Below are positions 1-9,384 of a stretch of 64,000 nucleotides of DNA, in pieces. The stretch is from Alphaproteobacteria bacterium (GTDB lineage Bacteria; Pseudomonadota; Alphaproteobacteria; UBA9219), in contig JAFALY010000008.1 in assembly GCA_019233975.1 (NCBI GenBank), positions 1 to 64,000 on the forward strand, given 5' to 3'. The notes under the pieces are model-generated. The model searched no databases. It was not told where the DNA came from and was given only the letters and a program-made list of their open reading frames with translations. Both the position numbers and the translations under genes were made by a program. Position 1 is the stretch's first letter, and each line of letters opens with the position of its first letter.

Positions 1-1
1 T

Positions 2-88
2 GCGGTCATCCCTGATTCTCCATCTGTTAACCATTATCGTGGCATGTTGACCCGTAAGGTAAAAAAGGCTTTGCTGGCGGGCCGCTGA
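2..88 (+). CDS. C-terminal fragment of a CDS entering from upstream of the window (product unknown)
   Basis: Frame open from base 2 (AVIPDSPSVNHYRGMLTRKVKKALLAGR*) to TGA at 86-88, 40 bp before the next CDS; same strand as the locus that follows. Confidence 0.35.
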   Translation, partial: AVIPDSPSVNHYRGMLTRKVKKALLAGR

Positions 89-128
89 TGGCTGTCGCAC
101 GGCTGTGGGCGTATAAACAGGTTTTTCG

Positions 129-1004
129 ATGACAGAAGCAATGGCAACAACACAGCAAACAGGTGGGGCAGGCGGCACGGGGTCAGATGACGCGCGCATG
201 CAAACCCTTCTGACGACTTATAAAATGGTCGGTATGCCGCTTTTGCAGGCGCTGACGGAATCAACGGGTCGCGCGCCGGGTTCGGGCGGCGTGGTCATCG
301 AACTGAATAACGAAGTTTTCAATACGTTGGTTGACAGCGCGATTATGCTCAGCCGCACCTTGGCGGGGCAGGTGGGGGCCAGTGACGCGCCCGTCGATTC
401 ATGGGTCCGGTGGTCGCTGGCCGGTGCGGCGGCGCAAATGGTCGCTTCGCATTTCAAGGTGACGAGCCGCCCTCTGTCCGAAGAGAGCGCGCAGAAAATC
501 GCCGACATCGCCGAGGGGCTGCAGGGCAAATTTGGTACCCTGATGGGGGGCGCACAGGAACCGGTACCGAACACCATTGCCACGTTCCGTGCCAAGATGA
601 TGGAAGCCATGGTGCCGGTCGTTGGCGCGATGGCGCAATATTCATTTGGCCGTTCAGAGCATGCCCTGCTGGCCGAAGTTGCAGACAAGCTGGTAAAAAC
701 GGCCGATCAGGTGACGCGTGCGCTGGCACCCGCGGGCAGCTCAGCCGAGCAATGGCGTCTGCTGTGTTGGCATGTGCTGAAGGCGGCAGGTCAGGTGTAC
801 ACGGAATCGCATTATGCCGAAGCCGACCGGCTTCTTTATATGAACCCCGACGAACGCGCTGCCTATTTTGCACAACACGGCAATGTGCCGCCGATGTCGC
901 AGGTCTGGCAGGCCTTCAATCAACGTATGGCGATGCTGGCGACGCTTGCGTCCTATCTGGATGTGCCGGAAGCCGCGAAGCTTGATATCCAGGGGTGGCT
1001 ATGA
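129..1004 (+). CDS. Uncharacterised 291 aa protein, first complete gene of the Dot/pilus locus
   Basis: Long ORF whose stop overlaps the start of the next gene (ATGA at 1001-1004); no family recognised. Confidence 0.75.
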   Translation: MTEAMATTQQTGGAGGTGSDDARMQTLLTTYKMVGMPLLQALTESTGRAPGSGGVVIELNNEVFNTLVDSAIMLSRTLAGQVGASDAPVDSWVRWSLAGAAAQMVASHFKVTSRPLSEESAQKIADIAEGLQGKFGTLMGGAQEPVPNTIATFRAKMMEAMVPVVGAMAQYSFGRSEHALLAEVADKLVKTADQVTRALAPAGSSAEQWRLLCWHVLKAAGQVYTESHYAEADRLLYMNPDERAAYFAQHGNVPPMSQVWQAFNQRMAMLATLASYLDVPEAAKLDIQGWL

Positions 1005-1459
1005 TCACCGCACAAGCCCTTGCCGCCTGTCTGATGCTTGCTTCGAACACCTATCAGGTGCCGCCTGCGGTCATGATCGGCATTATGCAGGTCGAAGGCG
1101 GACATATCGGCCAGCAGGCCGGTCCGAATTTCAATGGCACCTATGATTTGGGGCCGATGCAGGTAAACACGCTCTGGGTCCCGCAGCTGGCCACTATCTG
1201 GCATGTGTCGCGTTCGACGGCGCAGACATGGGTGCGCGATGACGGTTGCGTGAATGTGCATGTCGCCGCATGGATTTTGAAACAGAAAATCGCCGAGGCG
1301 GGCAGCCTCTATGCCGGTATCGCGCATTACCATTCTGCGACGCCCGACGAAGGCCGCCGCTATGCCACGCGCGTGGTCGCCGCCATGGACAAACGCGGCC
1401 TGATCAAGCATGATGAAGTTCCACATTCTTCCCACTATTATCAGTTCGCGCAACGTTAG
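1001..1459 (+). CDS. Lytic transglycosylase (PilT/VirB1/IagB-like, SLT domain)
   Basis: Motifs MIGIMQVEGGHIGQ...GTYDLGPMQVNTLW and C-terminal helix with AYxGIAHYH-like segment (SLYAGIAHYHSAT); translationally coupled ATGA start. Confidence 0.8.
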   Translation: MITAQALAACLMLASNTYQVPPAVMIGIMQVEGGHIGQQAGPNFNGTYDLGPMQVNTLWVPQLATIWHVSRSTAQTWVRDDGCVNVHVAAWILKQKIAEAGSLYAGIAHYHSATPDEGRRYATRVVAAMDKRGLIKHDEVPHSSHYYQFAQR

Positions 1460-1510
1460 AAGAAACAGCCGCGGCTGACGGGTGCGGCGTGTCAGATAGG
1501 GGATTTGTTC

Positions 1511-2431
1511 ATGCAGGCCAGTCTCAACCGGCATCATATTGCGGGCGTTTACCGCATCGTGTTTCTCGGCTTGTTTGTTGCTGCGTCACTCCTGTTGGGT
1601 GCCACGCCCTCATCTGCGGCCATGGCTGCTCCTGCTGCGGCACCTGCCGTCAAAGTCGCCGTCGCGCATGACCCTTCCGCAAATGTCGTGCTGGCCAGCC
1701 TGATTAAAAAAGGGGCCAAGGCCTATTACCTCGGCACCACGAACGGGCTCGATGGCTGGCTGTTGACGCAGGGCAATCAGGTGCAACTGGCCTATGCCGC
1801 CGATAATAACAGTCTGGTTATCGGTATGTTGTTTGGCGCGGACGGGCACAATATTTCATCCGAACAGATCAAGACGATTGTCGATGCCAACCCCGACCTG
1901 AAGCAGCAATTGGATGCAGCCATGGAGGCGGCCAATAAAAATGTTACAACCAACAAACCCGAAGCCGGTTCGGTCGGCGACAGGTTGATGGCTGATTTGA
2001 ACGCAGCGCCCGGTGTGACGCTTGGCGCCGCGTCCGCGCCGGAAGTATTGATGGTCATGGATGTTGACTGCCCGCACTGCAAGGCCACATGGCGCGCGTT
2101 GCGTGACTATGTGACTTCGGGCAAGGTGCGCCTACGCATGGTGCCGGTCGGTGAACCGCGTACGGACCACCAAACACAGGGCGCGCTGCTGCTGCAGGCT
2201 GCCGATCCGCTGACGGTGTGGGATCATCATGTTGCGGGGGACAAGGCCGCGCTTACCGGCATACCGGATGAAGCGCATTTGTCCCAGATCATGTCCAATA
2301 ATGCGCTGATCATTCGTTGGCATATCGCCACCACGCCCTATCTGGTTTATCGCGCCCGTGATGGAAAAGTTAAAATCATTCAGGGTGAGCCGAATGATCC
2401 GGCGAGTTTCGTCGCCACCCTTGCCCCCTGA
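1511..2431 (+). CDS. Periplasmic DsbC/DsbG-like thiol-disulfide protein
   Basis: N-terminal signal-like hydrophobic segment, VDCPHCKATW (CPHC redox motif), cis-Pro region IATTPYLVYRARDG. Confidence 0.78.
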   Translation: MQASLNRHHIAGVYRIVFLGLFVAASLLLGATPSSAAMAAPAAAPAVKVAVAHDPSANVVLASLIKKGAKAYYLGTTNGLDGWLLTQGNQVQLAYAADNNSLVIGMLFGADGHNISSEQIKTIVDANPDLKQQLDAAMEAANKNVTTNKPEAGSVGDRLMADLNAAPGVTLGAASAPEVLMVMDVDCPHCKATWRALRDYVTSGKVRLRMVPVGEPRTDHQTQGALLLQAADPLTVWDHHVAGDKAALTGIPDEAHLSQIMSNNALIIRWHIATTPYLVYRARDGKVKIIQGEPNDPASFVATLAP

Positions 2432-2437
2432 GGTTTC

Positions 2438-2767
2438 ATGACACCCGATAACGAACAGGAGCCGCAAAACAGCAATCAGGAAGTGGCGCAGCCGCAGCCG
2501 CAACAATTGACGGCCGAGCAACAGGCGTGGCTGCAACAACTGGCAGAATTAAAGCAACGACAGCAGGCGCAGGTACTGACAGGACGTGCCGTCAAACAAG
2601 GCGGCAGTTTGCCTGCCGCTTCTATTGTCTATGGTTGTGCGGCCAGTGCTTTGTTGGTTGTCGCAGTTGCTTCCGTCATCAACGGGTCGTGGGTCAATGG
2701 CATCCTGATCCTGCTGCCGGCGTTGATCCTGTTTGGCTACGCCATGCACTTCCTCAAAAATGGCTAG
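2438..2767 (+). CDS. Small membrane protein, Gln-rich N-terminus with two predicted TM segments
   Basis: 109 aa ORF; hydrophobic ASIVYGCAASALLVVAVASVI and GILILLPALILFGYAM; positioned just before dotD. Confidence 0.65.
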   Translation: MTPDNEQEPQNSNQEVAQPQPQQLTAEQQAWLQQLAELKQRQQAQVLTGRAVKQGGSLPAASIVYGCAASALLVVAVASVINGSWVNGILILLPALILFGYAMHFLKNG

Positions 2768-2902
2768 TGGAAACATAGATTTAGTGGATGACAGATGGCG
2801 AAAACTGACTTACTTTCTGACGTTAACCGATTCGACACCGGCTTTGGGCATGGTGGGATCGGGCAACGGATGGGGTTATCTTTGCTGTCGATAAGGGGTG
2901 TC

Positions 2903-3421
2903 ATGTCTTCATCTCATCAAAACCGGCTTTTCGGCATCGTGCGCGCTATGGCGGTGCCAGCGGTGCTGATCGCTTTGGCCGCCTGCCAGCAGCAGCAAAA
3001 TATTACGCCCGTTGCAGCAGAACCGGATATTGTGACCGTGAAACTGGCACAGGCGGCTGACAAAGCATCGCAGGCGCTCGACAGTATTGCAGGCATCGAA
3101 CAGATGCGCAGTCCCGCGACGCCGCCCGCCGAAGATTACAGCAATGTGCCGCCGAATTTGATGCAGCCGGTCTCGCTGCGCTGGTCGGGGCCGATTGAAT
3201 CCGTCACACGGGCCTTGGCCGAACGCGCCGGGCTGAAATTCCGCGTTAAGGGGGCTGAACCCTCGGTGCCGCTGGTCGTCAATGTGGACGCATATCAGCA
3301 GCCCATTATGCATATTTTGCGCGATGTCGGATTGCAGGCAGGTCGTCGCGCCAATCTGGCGATCGACAGCGCGGCAGGCGTGATCGAAGTGCGGTACGCA
3401 GCGGTCGACAGGATGCAATAA
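2903..3421 (+). CDS. dotD: DotD/TraH-like lipoprotein
   Basis: Lipobox ALAAC; DotD-like C-terminal domain (MQPVSLRWSGPIESVTRALAERAGLKFRVKGAEPSVPLVVNVDAYQQPIMHILRDVGLQAG); start chosen at internal ATG. Confidence 0.8.
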   Translation: MSSSHQNRLFGIVRAMAVPAVLIALAACQQQQNITPVAAEPDIVTVKLAQAADKASQALDSIAGIEQMRSPATPPAEDYSNVPPNLMQPVSLRWSGPIESVTRALAERAGLKFRVKGAEPSVPLVVNVDAYQQPIMHILRDVGLQAGRRANLAIDSAAGVIEVRYAAVDRMQ

Positions 3422-3425
3422 TCGG

Positions 3426-4361
3426 ATGATGCGGCGCTCATTCCTTACCCTTTCCGTTCTGACGGCGGTATTGCTGGTATCAGGGCAGGCTTTTGCTGTT
3501 ATCGACAACAGCGGCAGTAGCGCGCCGCCGCAAAGCAACATTAAAACCGGCGGTGTTTCGTCATCGGATTCATCGACGCCTTCGGCGAAGATCATTCCGG
3601 CTAATCAGGATGGGCCTTCGCCGCCGCCGCCGCTTTTAACTGAACTGCAAGATCAATCCTCCGGCGAAGAAGCAAAACCCGACACGATGGGCCTGCAAAT
3701 CCGCGCCGATGCGCTGCGCGAAGGGGCGTTGTCCTATGGCGCGCGCGGTGGCCTTGCGTATCGCACGTTTGAGATCCAGCGCCGCTTGGCCGAATACGAC
3801 ACCAGCATGTCCAAGGCGTTTGACTTTGGTCGCCTGCTGATCCCGGCGCCGTCCGGTCTTTTGGTGGAACCACCGATTGTTTCAGAGGCGCAGCGCGCGG
3901 TGATCGTGAATGCCGGTGGTCAGGCCGCTGCTGTCGCCGACCGTATTTACAAAATCAACCGCGTGGCGCGCATTGTGACGGCCGCGCGCAACTGGCGTCT
4001 TTATCTGGAACGTGACTGGGGCCGTGTTGATCCACCGCCTGGCATTTTGTTGCCCAAGGATGATGCCGAACGCGAAGCCTGGCGCGCCTATGTCAAACAA
4101 GGGTGGGATGAAGGCGTGAAGCAGGCCGAAGAAACATACGAAGCCGATCTGGACCGTATGACCAATGACTATATCGGTATGATCCGTTACCGCGAATTGC
4201 TGGCGCAGGGCATGATCTCGGCACCATTCACAAACGCCGACGACCGCGGCATAACCGGCGGCGGCGCAGAAATGCGCGTGGGCGACCGCGGTGTGACCAT
4301 CACGGGCCCGTCGCAGCTGATACCCAAGAGCACGACATGGACACCGGCCCCGAGGCAGTAA
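3426..4361 (+). CDS. dotC: DotC/TraI-like outer-membrane complex protein
   Basis: DotC-like segments: LREGALSYGARGGLAYRTFEIQRRL, FDFGRLLI, LLVEPPIV, RNWRLYLERDW, PPPGILLPKDDAERE, GWDEGVKQAEETYEADLDRMTNDYIGMIRYRELLAQGMIS. Confidence 0.87.
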   Translation: MMRRSFLTLSVLTAVLLVSGQAFAVIDNSGSSAPPQSNIKTGGVSSSDSSTPSAKIIPANQDGPSPPPPLLTELQDQSSGEEAKPDTMGLQIRADALREGALSYGARGGLAYRTFEIQRRLAEYDTSMSKAFDFGRLLIPAPSGLLVEPPIVSEAQRAVIVNAGGQAAAVADRIYKINRVARIVTAARNWRLYLERDWGRVDPPPGILLPKDDAEREAWRAYVKQGWDEGVKQAEETYEADLDRMTNDYIGMIRYRELLAQGMISAPFTNADDRGITGGGAEMRVGDRGVTITGPSQLIPKSTTWTPAPRQ

Positions 4362-5608
4362 ACAAAAACAAGGTGACCCAGCGCGTTGACGCGCTGTCGG
4401 TCAATATCGGCACGTGGCCCGATGAACCGATGCGTTTCTTTGACGAACATGTCGACGCGCTGTTGTTGTGGTGTGTGCAGAATAAAGCGTCGGACACGAC
4501 CCTGCAAAGCGACCGCCCTGTTTATATCGAAGTCGATGGAACGCTGTTCCCGGTCACGCGTCGCTCGCTCGACTCCGCCGACATGGCCAATATTCTAAAC
4601 CGTCTTTACGGCACGGATGCGTTGGCCAAACTGGCGGCGGGTTATGACCTTGACCTGTCCTACGAAGTGCGCCCTGAACGTAATGTGCGCCACCGTTTCC
4701 GCGTGAATATCACGGCGATCATGAGCCGCGGCCGCGACTCTGTGCAGATTACCATGCGTACGCTGCCCGCCCTGCCGCCGACCATGAAGGATCTGGGTAT
4801 CGAATCCAAAATCATCGACAACTGGGCGCCGCGTCAGGGGCTTATCCTCGTGACCGGGCCGACCGGCAGCGGTAAAACAACCCTGCTGGCGTCGGGCTGC
4901 CGCATGTTGATTGAGCGCGAACAGGGGTGCGGCAAGATGCTGACCTACGAAGCGCCGATTGAATATGTCTATGACGGTATTACGGGCCCGCGCTCACTGG
5001 TGGCGCAATCGGAAATCCCGCGCCATCTGCCCAGCTTTGCTGCAGGCGTTCGCAACGCGCTGCGCCGCAAGCCGAACATCATTCTGGTTGGCGAAGCGCG
5101 CGATAAGGAAACCGTCAGTGCCGCCATCGAAGCGGGGCAGACGGGGCATCTGGTTTTCTCGACGGTGCATACCATCGGCGTCGCGGCAACCGTGCGCCGT
5201 ATGATCAGTGTCTTTGATCCCGCCGAACGTACAGAACGCGCCTTTGCCATGATGGAAACCATGCGCATGATTGTGACGCAGGCTTTGCTGCCCAAGGTCG
5301 GCGGCGGGCGCATTGGCTTGCGCGAATATCTGGTGTTCGACGAGCAGGTGCGCGAACAATTGCTGGACGCGCCCATTGAACGTTGGACCACGGAAACGCA
5401 GACTCTGTTGCTGCGCCATGGGCAGACAATGGAGCAATCCGCCACCAAGGCGTTCGAGGACGGTTTGATTGACCGCCGTTCTTATCTGCTGGTCACCAAA
5501 GGCTTTTCAGGCGATGACGCCCATGCCCGCGATGCTGAAGAGGAGGATTTCGGCACGCTCGGCAACCTGTCGCTGCTCGATAATCTCGACAGCGCGGAAG
5601 ATCTGTAG
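4337..5608 (+). CDS. dotB: DotB/TraJ-like secretion ATPase
   Basis: Walker A GPTGSGKTT, Asp-box/Walker B region IILVGEARDKETVSAAIEAGQTGHLVFSTVHT; N-terminal DotB-like domain; overlaps the dotC end. Confidence 0.88.
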   Translation: MDTGPEAVNKNKVTQRVDALSVNIGTWPDEPMRFFDEHVDALLLWCVQNKASDTTLQSDRPVYIEVDGTLFPVTRRSLDSADMANILNRLYGTDALAKLAAGYDLDLSYEVRPERNVRHRFRVNITAIMSRGRDSVQITMRTLPALPPTMKDLGIESKIIDNWAPRQGLILVTGPTGSGKTTLLASGCRMLIEREQGCGKMLTYEAPIEYVYDGITGPRSLVAQSEIPRHLPSFAAGVRNALRRKPNIILVGEARDKETVSAAIEAGQTGHLVFSTVHTIGVAATVRRMISVFDPAERTERAFAMMETMRMIVTQALLPKVGGGRIGLREYLVFDEQVREQLLDAPIERWTTETQTLLLRHGQTMEQSATKAFEDGLIDRRSYLLVTKGFSGDDAHARDAEEEDFGTLGNLSLLDNLDSAEDL

Positions 5609-5713
5609 ATTAGCTAACCCATTGATGTTGCATTGCGAAAACTATTTCTCTTGATAGTTTCATGGAGGCGCGCCCATATTCCAGTCAATCAATTTTACAA
5701 TGAGGGTTGTGTT

Positions 5714-5893
5714 ATGGGTTTCAAATCATTGCCGCCAAAAGATAGGGAAAGAATTGCAGAGGCCGCTGATGCCTTGGATGGGCGTTTGCCATTTGCGCAG
5801 GCTGCGCAGGCAACCACAGAAGAATTAGAGGCTTATCGTGACGCACAGATAGAAGATCAGATTGCCTCTTTGACTGGCAAAAATTTAGGTTAA
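5714..5893 (+). CDS. Small uncharacterised 59 aa protein between dotB and icmT
   Basis: Short ORF MGFKSLPPKDRERIAEAADALDGRLPF...; intergenic placement in the operon; weak evidence. Confidence 0.4.
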   Translation: MGFKSLPPKDRERIAEAADALDGRLPFAQAAQATTEELEAYRDAQIEDQIASLTGKNLG

Positions 5894-5955
5894 GCCTTTT
5901 TTTATGATACACTGGTGTAGTCATAGGGTCTGCTCAAAGGTTTTGTAGTCACACT

Positions 5956-6225
5956 ATGGACATCCACTGGCGTAATTCGCAAAAACCAATTCGCTTTTTC
6001 ATGCTGGATGCGCGCAGCTTTTTGTCTGTTGTCCTGTTCCTGTTCCATGCCCGTTTGTGGACGTTGGTGCTGGCGCTTATTGTCATGCTCGTCTTTTGGG
6101 TGATGGAGCAGCGCGGCCTGACTTTTGAGTCGTCGTTGCGGGCGATTCGCTGCTGGCTTTTGGGCCGCAACCGCCCGGCCAACAGCCGCCTTGCCGTCCG
6201 TCGCTGGACCGATTTCGGCGAATAA
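5956..6225 (+). CDS. icmT: IcmT/TraK-like membrane protein
   Basis: 89 aa, MDIHWRNSQKPIRFFMLDARSFLSVVLFLFHARLWTLVLALIVMLVFWVMEQRGLTFESSLRAIRCWLLGRNRPA matches the recognisable IcmT pattern (xHWRxSxxPxRFFxxDARxxxxxxLFLxHxRxWT). Confidence 0.85.
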   Translation: MDIHWRNSQKPIRFFMLDARSFLSVVLFLFHARLWTLVLALIVMLVFWVMEQRGLTFESSLRAIRCWLLGRNRPANSRLAVRRWTDFGE

Positions 6226-6411
6226 CGGACACTTGCCGGAAAACTGATGAAATCCGTTGCAGTTCCGTCACATACGGGTTGCAAAATCCCTGATATCGTA
6301 TAGCTTCGCCAAGTTGGGGTTGTCCACCTATCCCGACATGCATAGAATCCGCCGGTACCGTTCTGTTTGCCGCATTGACTTCAGGAACTGCTTACGAAAA
6401 GGGCCTATACC

Positions 6412-7650
6412 ATGCCTGAAAGGCTTATTTCTAAATATTGGGGCACATTCTGTGTTGCCTCTGTGCTTTGCCTCACAGCGGTTCCCGCCCATGCCGGATT
6501 TCAGTGGGTCAATCCGGGCGAATCAGCCGGTGCCGATACGCTGGCCCCCCCGCCTGCCTATGTCGCTCCACCGGTTGTTATCGGTGGCGCATCGGGCGGC
6601 TCGACCGCACGCAATGTTGGCAGGGGCTCTGCTGCCGATGATGTCATTTCTCCCGTTATTATCGTCGGTTCACCGACTGTGAAACCTGAGACGGTGACGG
6701 TGCCCAGCTCGCGTCTGTCTTTTGACGGCATCAGCAATGATGGCCAGCAAGCCGTTTCTGAACCCGCGATTCCCGTGACTGCGCCACTGCAGCCCGCCAT
6801 GCCTGCGTCCGCCCCTGCTAAATCAGTTATGGGCAGCGCGCCGCGCAGCCTTGGTACGCTGAACGGTGGTGACATGGATGCACCAGCCAGCGCCGCGCCT
6901 GCAACCCCGGTTGCTTCAGAAGTCGCGACCGGCAACGGCGATGTTGTGCGTGGTTTTGCGAAATCGGTGCCGCTGGCTGTCGCACTCCGCCAGATTTTGC
7001 CCGGCGGATATTCCTTCACCATCGATCAAAACGTCGATATGGGCACGCTGGTATCATTTAAGGGCGGACGTAGTTGGCGCGACACGCTGCGTGACAGCCT
7101 GGTGCCGGTTGGCCTTGTCATGCACGAGCAGGGGCAGATGGTTACCATCAGCTATGCCACCGAACGCAACATGGCCGATAAGGTTGCCTCAGCGGGTACT
7201 GATTTGCCGTCTGGCGAAATGGCGCTGGCGCCGCAATCGATTCTGCCGAATGACGACGGCCCGATGCAGCCGCAATCCGCTGCTCCTGCGCCACTGGCCG
7301 CGCGTGATGTTTCTGTGACTGCCGCATCCGGTGCGCATATGGCATCGGCTGCTGTGCGCTCGGATGTCGCTGGTCGTTATAACTGGGCGGCTGAACGTGG
7401 CGACAGCCTGCGCAAAGTCCTGTCGGAATGGTGCGGCCGCGTGCATGTCGAATTTAACTGGATGGCGGAATATGACTATCCGCTCGAAGCATCGTTTGGC
7501 TTTAACGGCACGTTCGAAGAAGCGGTACGCGACCTGTTGACCGGGTTTGAAGCAGCGCATCCGCAACCGGTTGCGGAGCTGCACACCAATCCGGCGATCG
7601 GGCAGATGGTGATGATCGTACAAACGCGCGGCAATACCGATAGCGATTAA
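6412..7650 (+). CDS. PilL/TcpQ-like pilus biogenesis protein
   Basis: Signal peptide (VPAHA-GF); C-terminal TcpQ-like domain YNWAAERGDSLRKVLSEWCGRVHVEFNWMAEYDYPLEASFGFNGTFEEAVRDLLTGF; second STN-like region in the middle. Confidence 0.7.
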   Translation: MPERLISKYWGTFCVASVLCLTAVPAHAGFQWVNPGESAGADTLAPPPAYVAPPVVIGGASGGSTARNVGRGSAADDVISPVIIVGSPTVKPETVTVPSSRLSFDGISNDGQQAVSEPAIPVTAPLQPAMPASAPAKSVMGSAPRSLGTLNGGDMDAPASAAPATPVASEVATGNGDVVRGFAKSVPLAVALRQILPGGYSFTIDQNVDMGTLVSFKGGRSWRDTLRDSLVPVGLVMHEQGQMVTISYATERNMADKVASAGTDLPSGEMALAPQSILPNDDGPMQPQSAAPAPLAARDVSVTAASGAHMASAAVRSDVAGRYNWAAERGDSLRKVLSEWCGRVHVEFNWMAEYDYPLEASFGFNGTFEEAVRDLLTGFEAAHPQPVAELHTNPAIGQMVMIVQTRGNTDSD

Positions 7651-7677
7651 GAAATAATGGTCTGGAAGGAAGCGTCG

Positions 7678-9384
7678 ATGATGATTGTTGAATGCGGTCA
7701 GGGTAAGGTGCAGAAGGCGCTTCGCCGCTTTGCCGCCCTGTCATTCGTTTCTGTGCTCGCCCTTTCGGGTTGTGTCGGCGAGGCGATGGAAAAGAAAATC
7801 GACCAGCATGCCACCCAGGCGGAGGCTGGTCTGGATGCAGTCACGCATCCTGATGTTCCGTCCAAGCATTACAACCCATTGACTGTTTCCGACAAGGTTT
7901 GGACCGGCAGCACGGCCTTGCGCATGCATCGCGGCATGCCGCTGCCTGCGCGTTTTGAAACAGCGCATGGTGTCGCGCTGGTGTCATCCGAACCCATGGC
8001 ATTGGCTGATATTGTCGGCGCTCTGTCGCGCCAGACTGGCATTCCTATCCATGTAACAGATGCAGGCGTCAAGCCCAACAACAACCAGCCCAATGGTGGG
8101 CAGATCCCCATGTCGGTTGCTTATGAGGGCTCGCTTTCCGGATTGCTGGAACGCGTGGCGGGGCATTTTGGTGTCAACTGGCATTTCGACGGATCGACTA
8201 TTACGATCAACAAATTTGAAACGCGCGTCTTTACGGTCGAGGCCCTGCCGGGCACGCAGGCTGTGCAGGAAGGCATGCAGGATGATAGCAGTGGTAGCGG
8301 CGGCTCTTCTTCTTCCGGTAGCAGCGGTGGCGGTGGTTCGCAAAACACTATCACGCAGAACTCCAAGTTCAGCATCGATATTAAATATTGGGATGAACTG
8401 GGGCAGGTCCTGAACTCCATGCTGGGTGGCACGGGCTCGGTTGTCGTGTCGCCGTCACTCGGTACCGTGGCCGTGACAACATCGCCTGAAATCATGCACA
8501 CGATCGCTGATTATCTGGCGCAGGAAAACCAACGTATCTCACGCCAGATCGCGATCAATGTCGAAATTTATACCGTCAGCCTGTCGAAGGGCATGAACTT
8601 CAGCACTGCGTTTAACACCGCGTTGCATGGCCTTATCACGATGAACGGCAACATATCCGGCATATCGGCCCCGGCCACGGCGAATACAGGCTTTACGGGC
8701 GGCGGCAATCTGTCGCTGGCCATTATCGATCCGCGTCGCTTTGGTTCGGTGACGGATGTCTTGTCGGCGCTTTCTGCAGTTGGCAACGCGGCCAAGGTTG
8801 CCAAGTTCCCGCTGATTACGCTGAACAACCGCCCCGTCTCGCGCCGCATTGGCACAGACACCAACTATGTCGCTTCCGCGACCAGCAATACGTCGGGTTC
8901 CGGCACCACCAGCACCTTCTCAGGCACCAGCCTGACGCCGGGCACTGTGCACGAAGGTTTCTCGGTGCAATTGACGCCGCGCCTTCTGGATGATGGTCGT
9001 ATCTTGCTGCAATACTCACTTAGCATCGTTGATCTGCTGAAGCTGGATTCATTCAACAGTGTTTGCGGTAATACCGGCGACTCGCTGACCTCCAGCTCAT
9101 CATCCAACAGTTGCTCGACCGCGACATCCTCGCAGGGCAGTAGCACGGTGCAGTTGCCGAAGACATCGAACCGCATCTTTGTGCAACAGTCCGTGCTGAA
9201 GAGCGGGTCAACCCTGTTCATCGGCGGTATTGAAGAAGAAGATTTGGCGCAAAACTCACAGGGTGTCGGCAGTGCGGATAACTTCCTGCTGGGCGGTGGT
9301 ACGTCGACCAATGATGATCATGAGATGGTTTTCTTTGCGCTGACCCCTCAAGTTCTTGATGTGCCGCATTCGGAGAAGGAATAA
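7678..9384 (+). CDS. pilN: PilN-type lipoprotein secretin
   Basis: Lipobox LALSGC; secretin core (VEIYTVSLSKGMNFS..., HEGFSVQLTPRLLDDGRILLQYSLSIVDLL, IFVQQSVLKSGSTLFIGGIEEED); Gly/Ser linker between domains. Confidence 0.85.
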   Translation: MMIVECGQGKVQKALRRFAALSFVSVLALSGCVGEAMEKKIDQHATQAEAGLDAVTHPDVPSKHYNPLTVSDKVWTGSTALRMHRGMPLPARFETAHGVALVSSEPMALADIVGALSRQTGIPIHVTDAGVKPNNNQPNGGQIPMSVAYEGSLSGLLERVAGHFGVNWHFDGSTITINKFETRVFTVEALPGTQAVQEGMQDDSSGSGGSSSSGSSGGGGSQNTITQNSKFSIDIKYWDELGQVLNSMLGGTGSVVVSPSLGTVAVTTSPEIMHTIADYLAQENQRISRQIAINVEIYTVSLSKGMNFSTAFNTALHGLITMNGNISGISAPATANTGFTGGGNLSLAIIDPRRFGSVTDVLSALSAVGNAAKVAKFPLITLNNRPVSRRIGTDTNYVASATSNTSGSGTTSTFSGTSLTPGTVHEGFSVQLTPRLLDDGRILLQYSLSIVDLLKLDSFNSVCGNTGDSLTSSSSSNSCSTATSSQGSSTVQLPKTSNRIFVQQSVLKSGSTLFIGGIEEEDLAQNSQGVGSADNFLLGGGTSTNDDHEMVFFALTPQVLDVPHSEKE

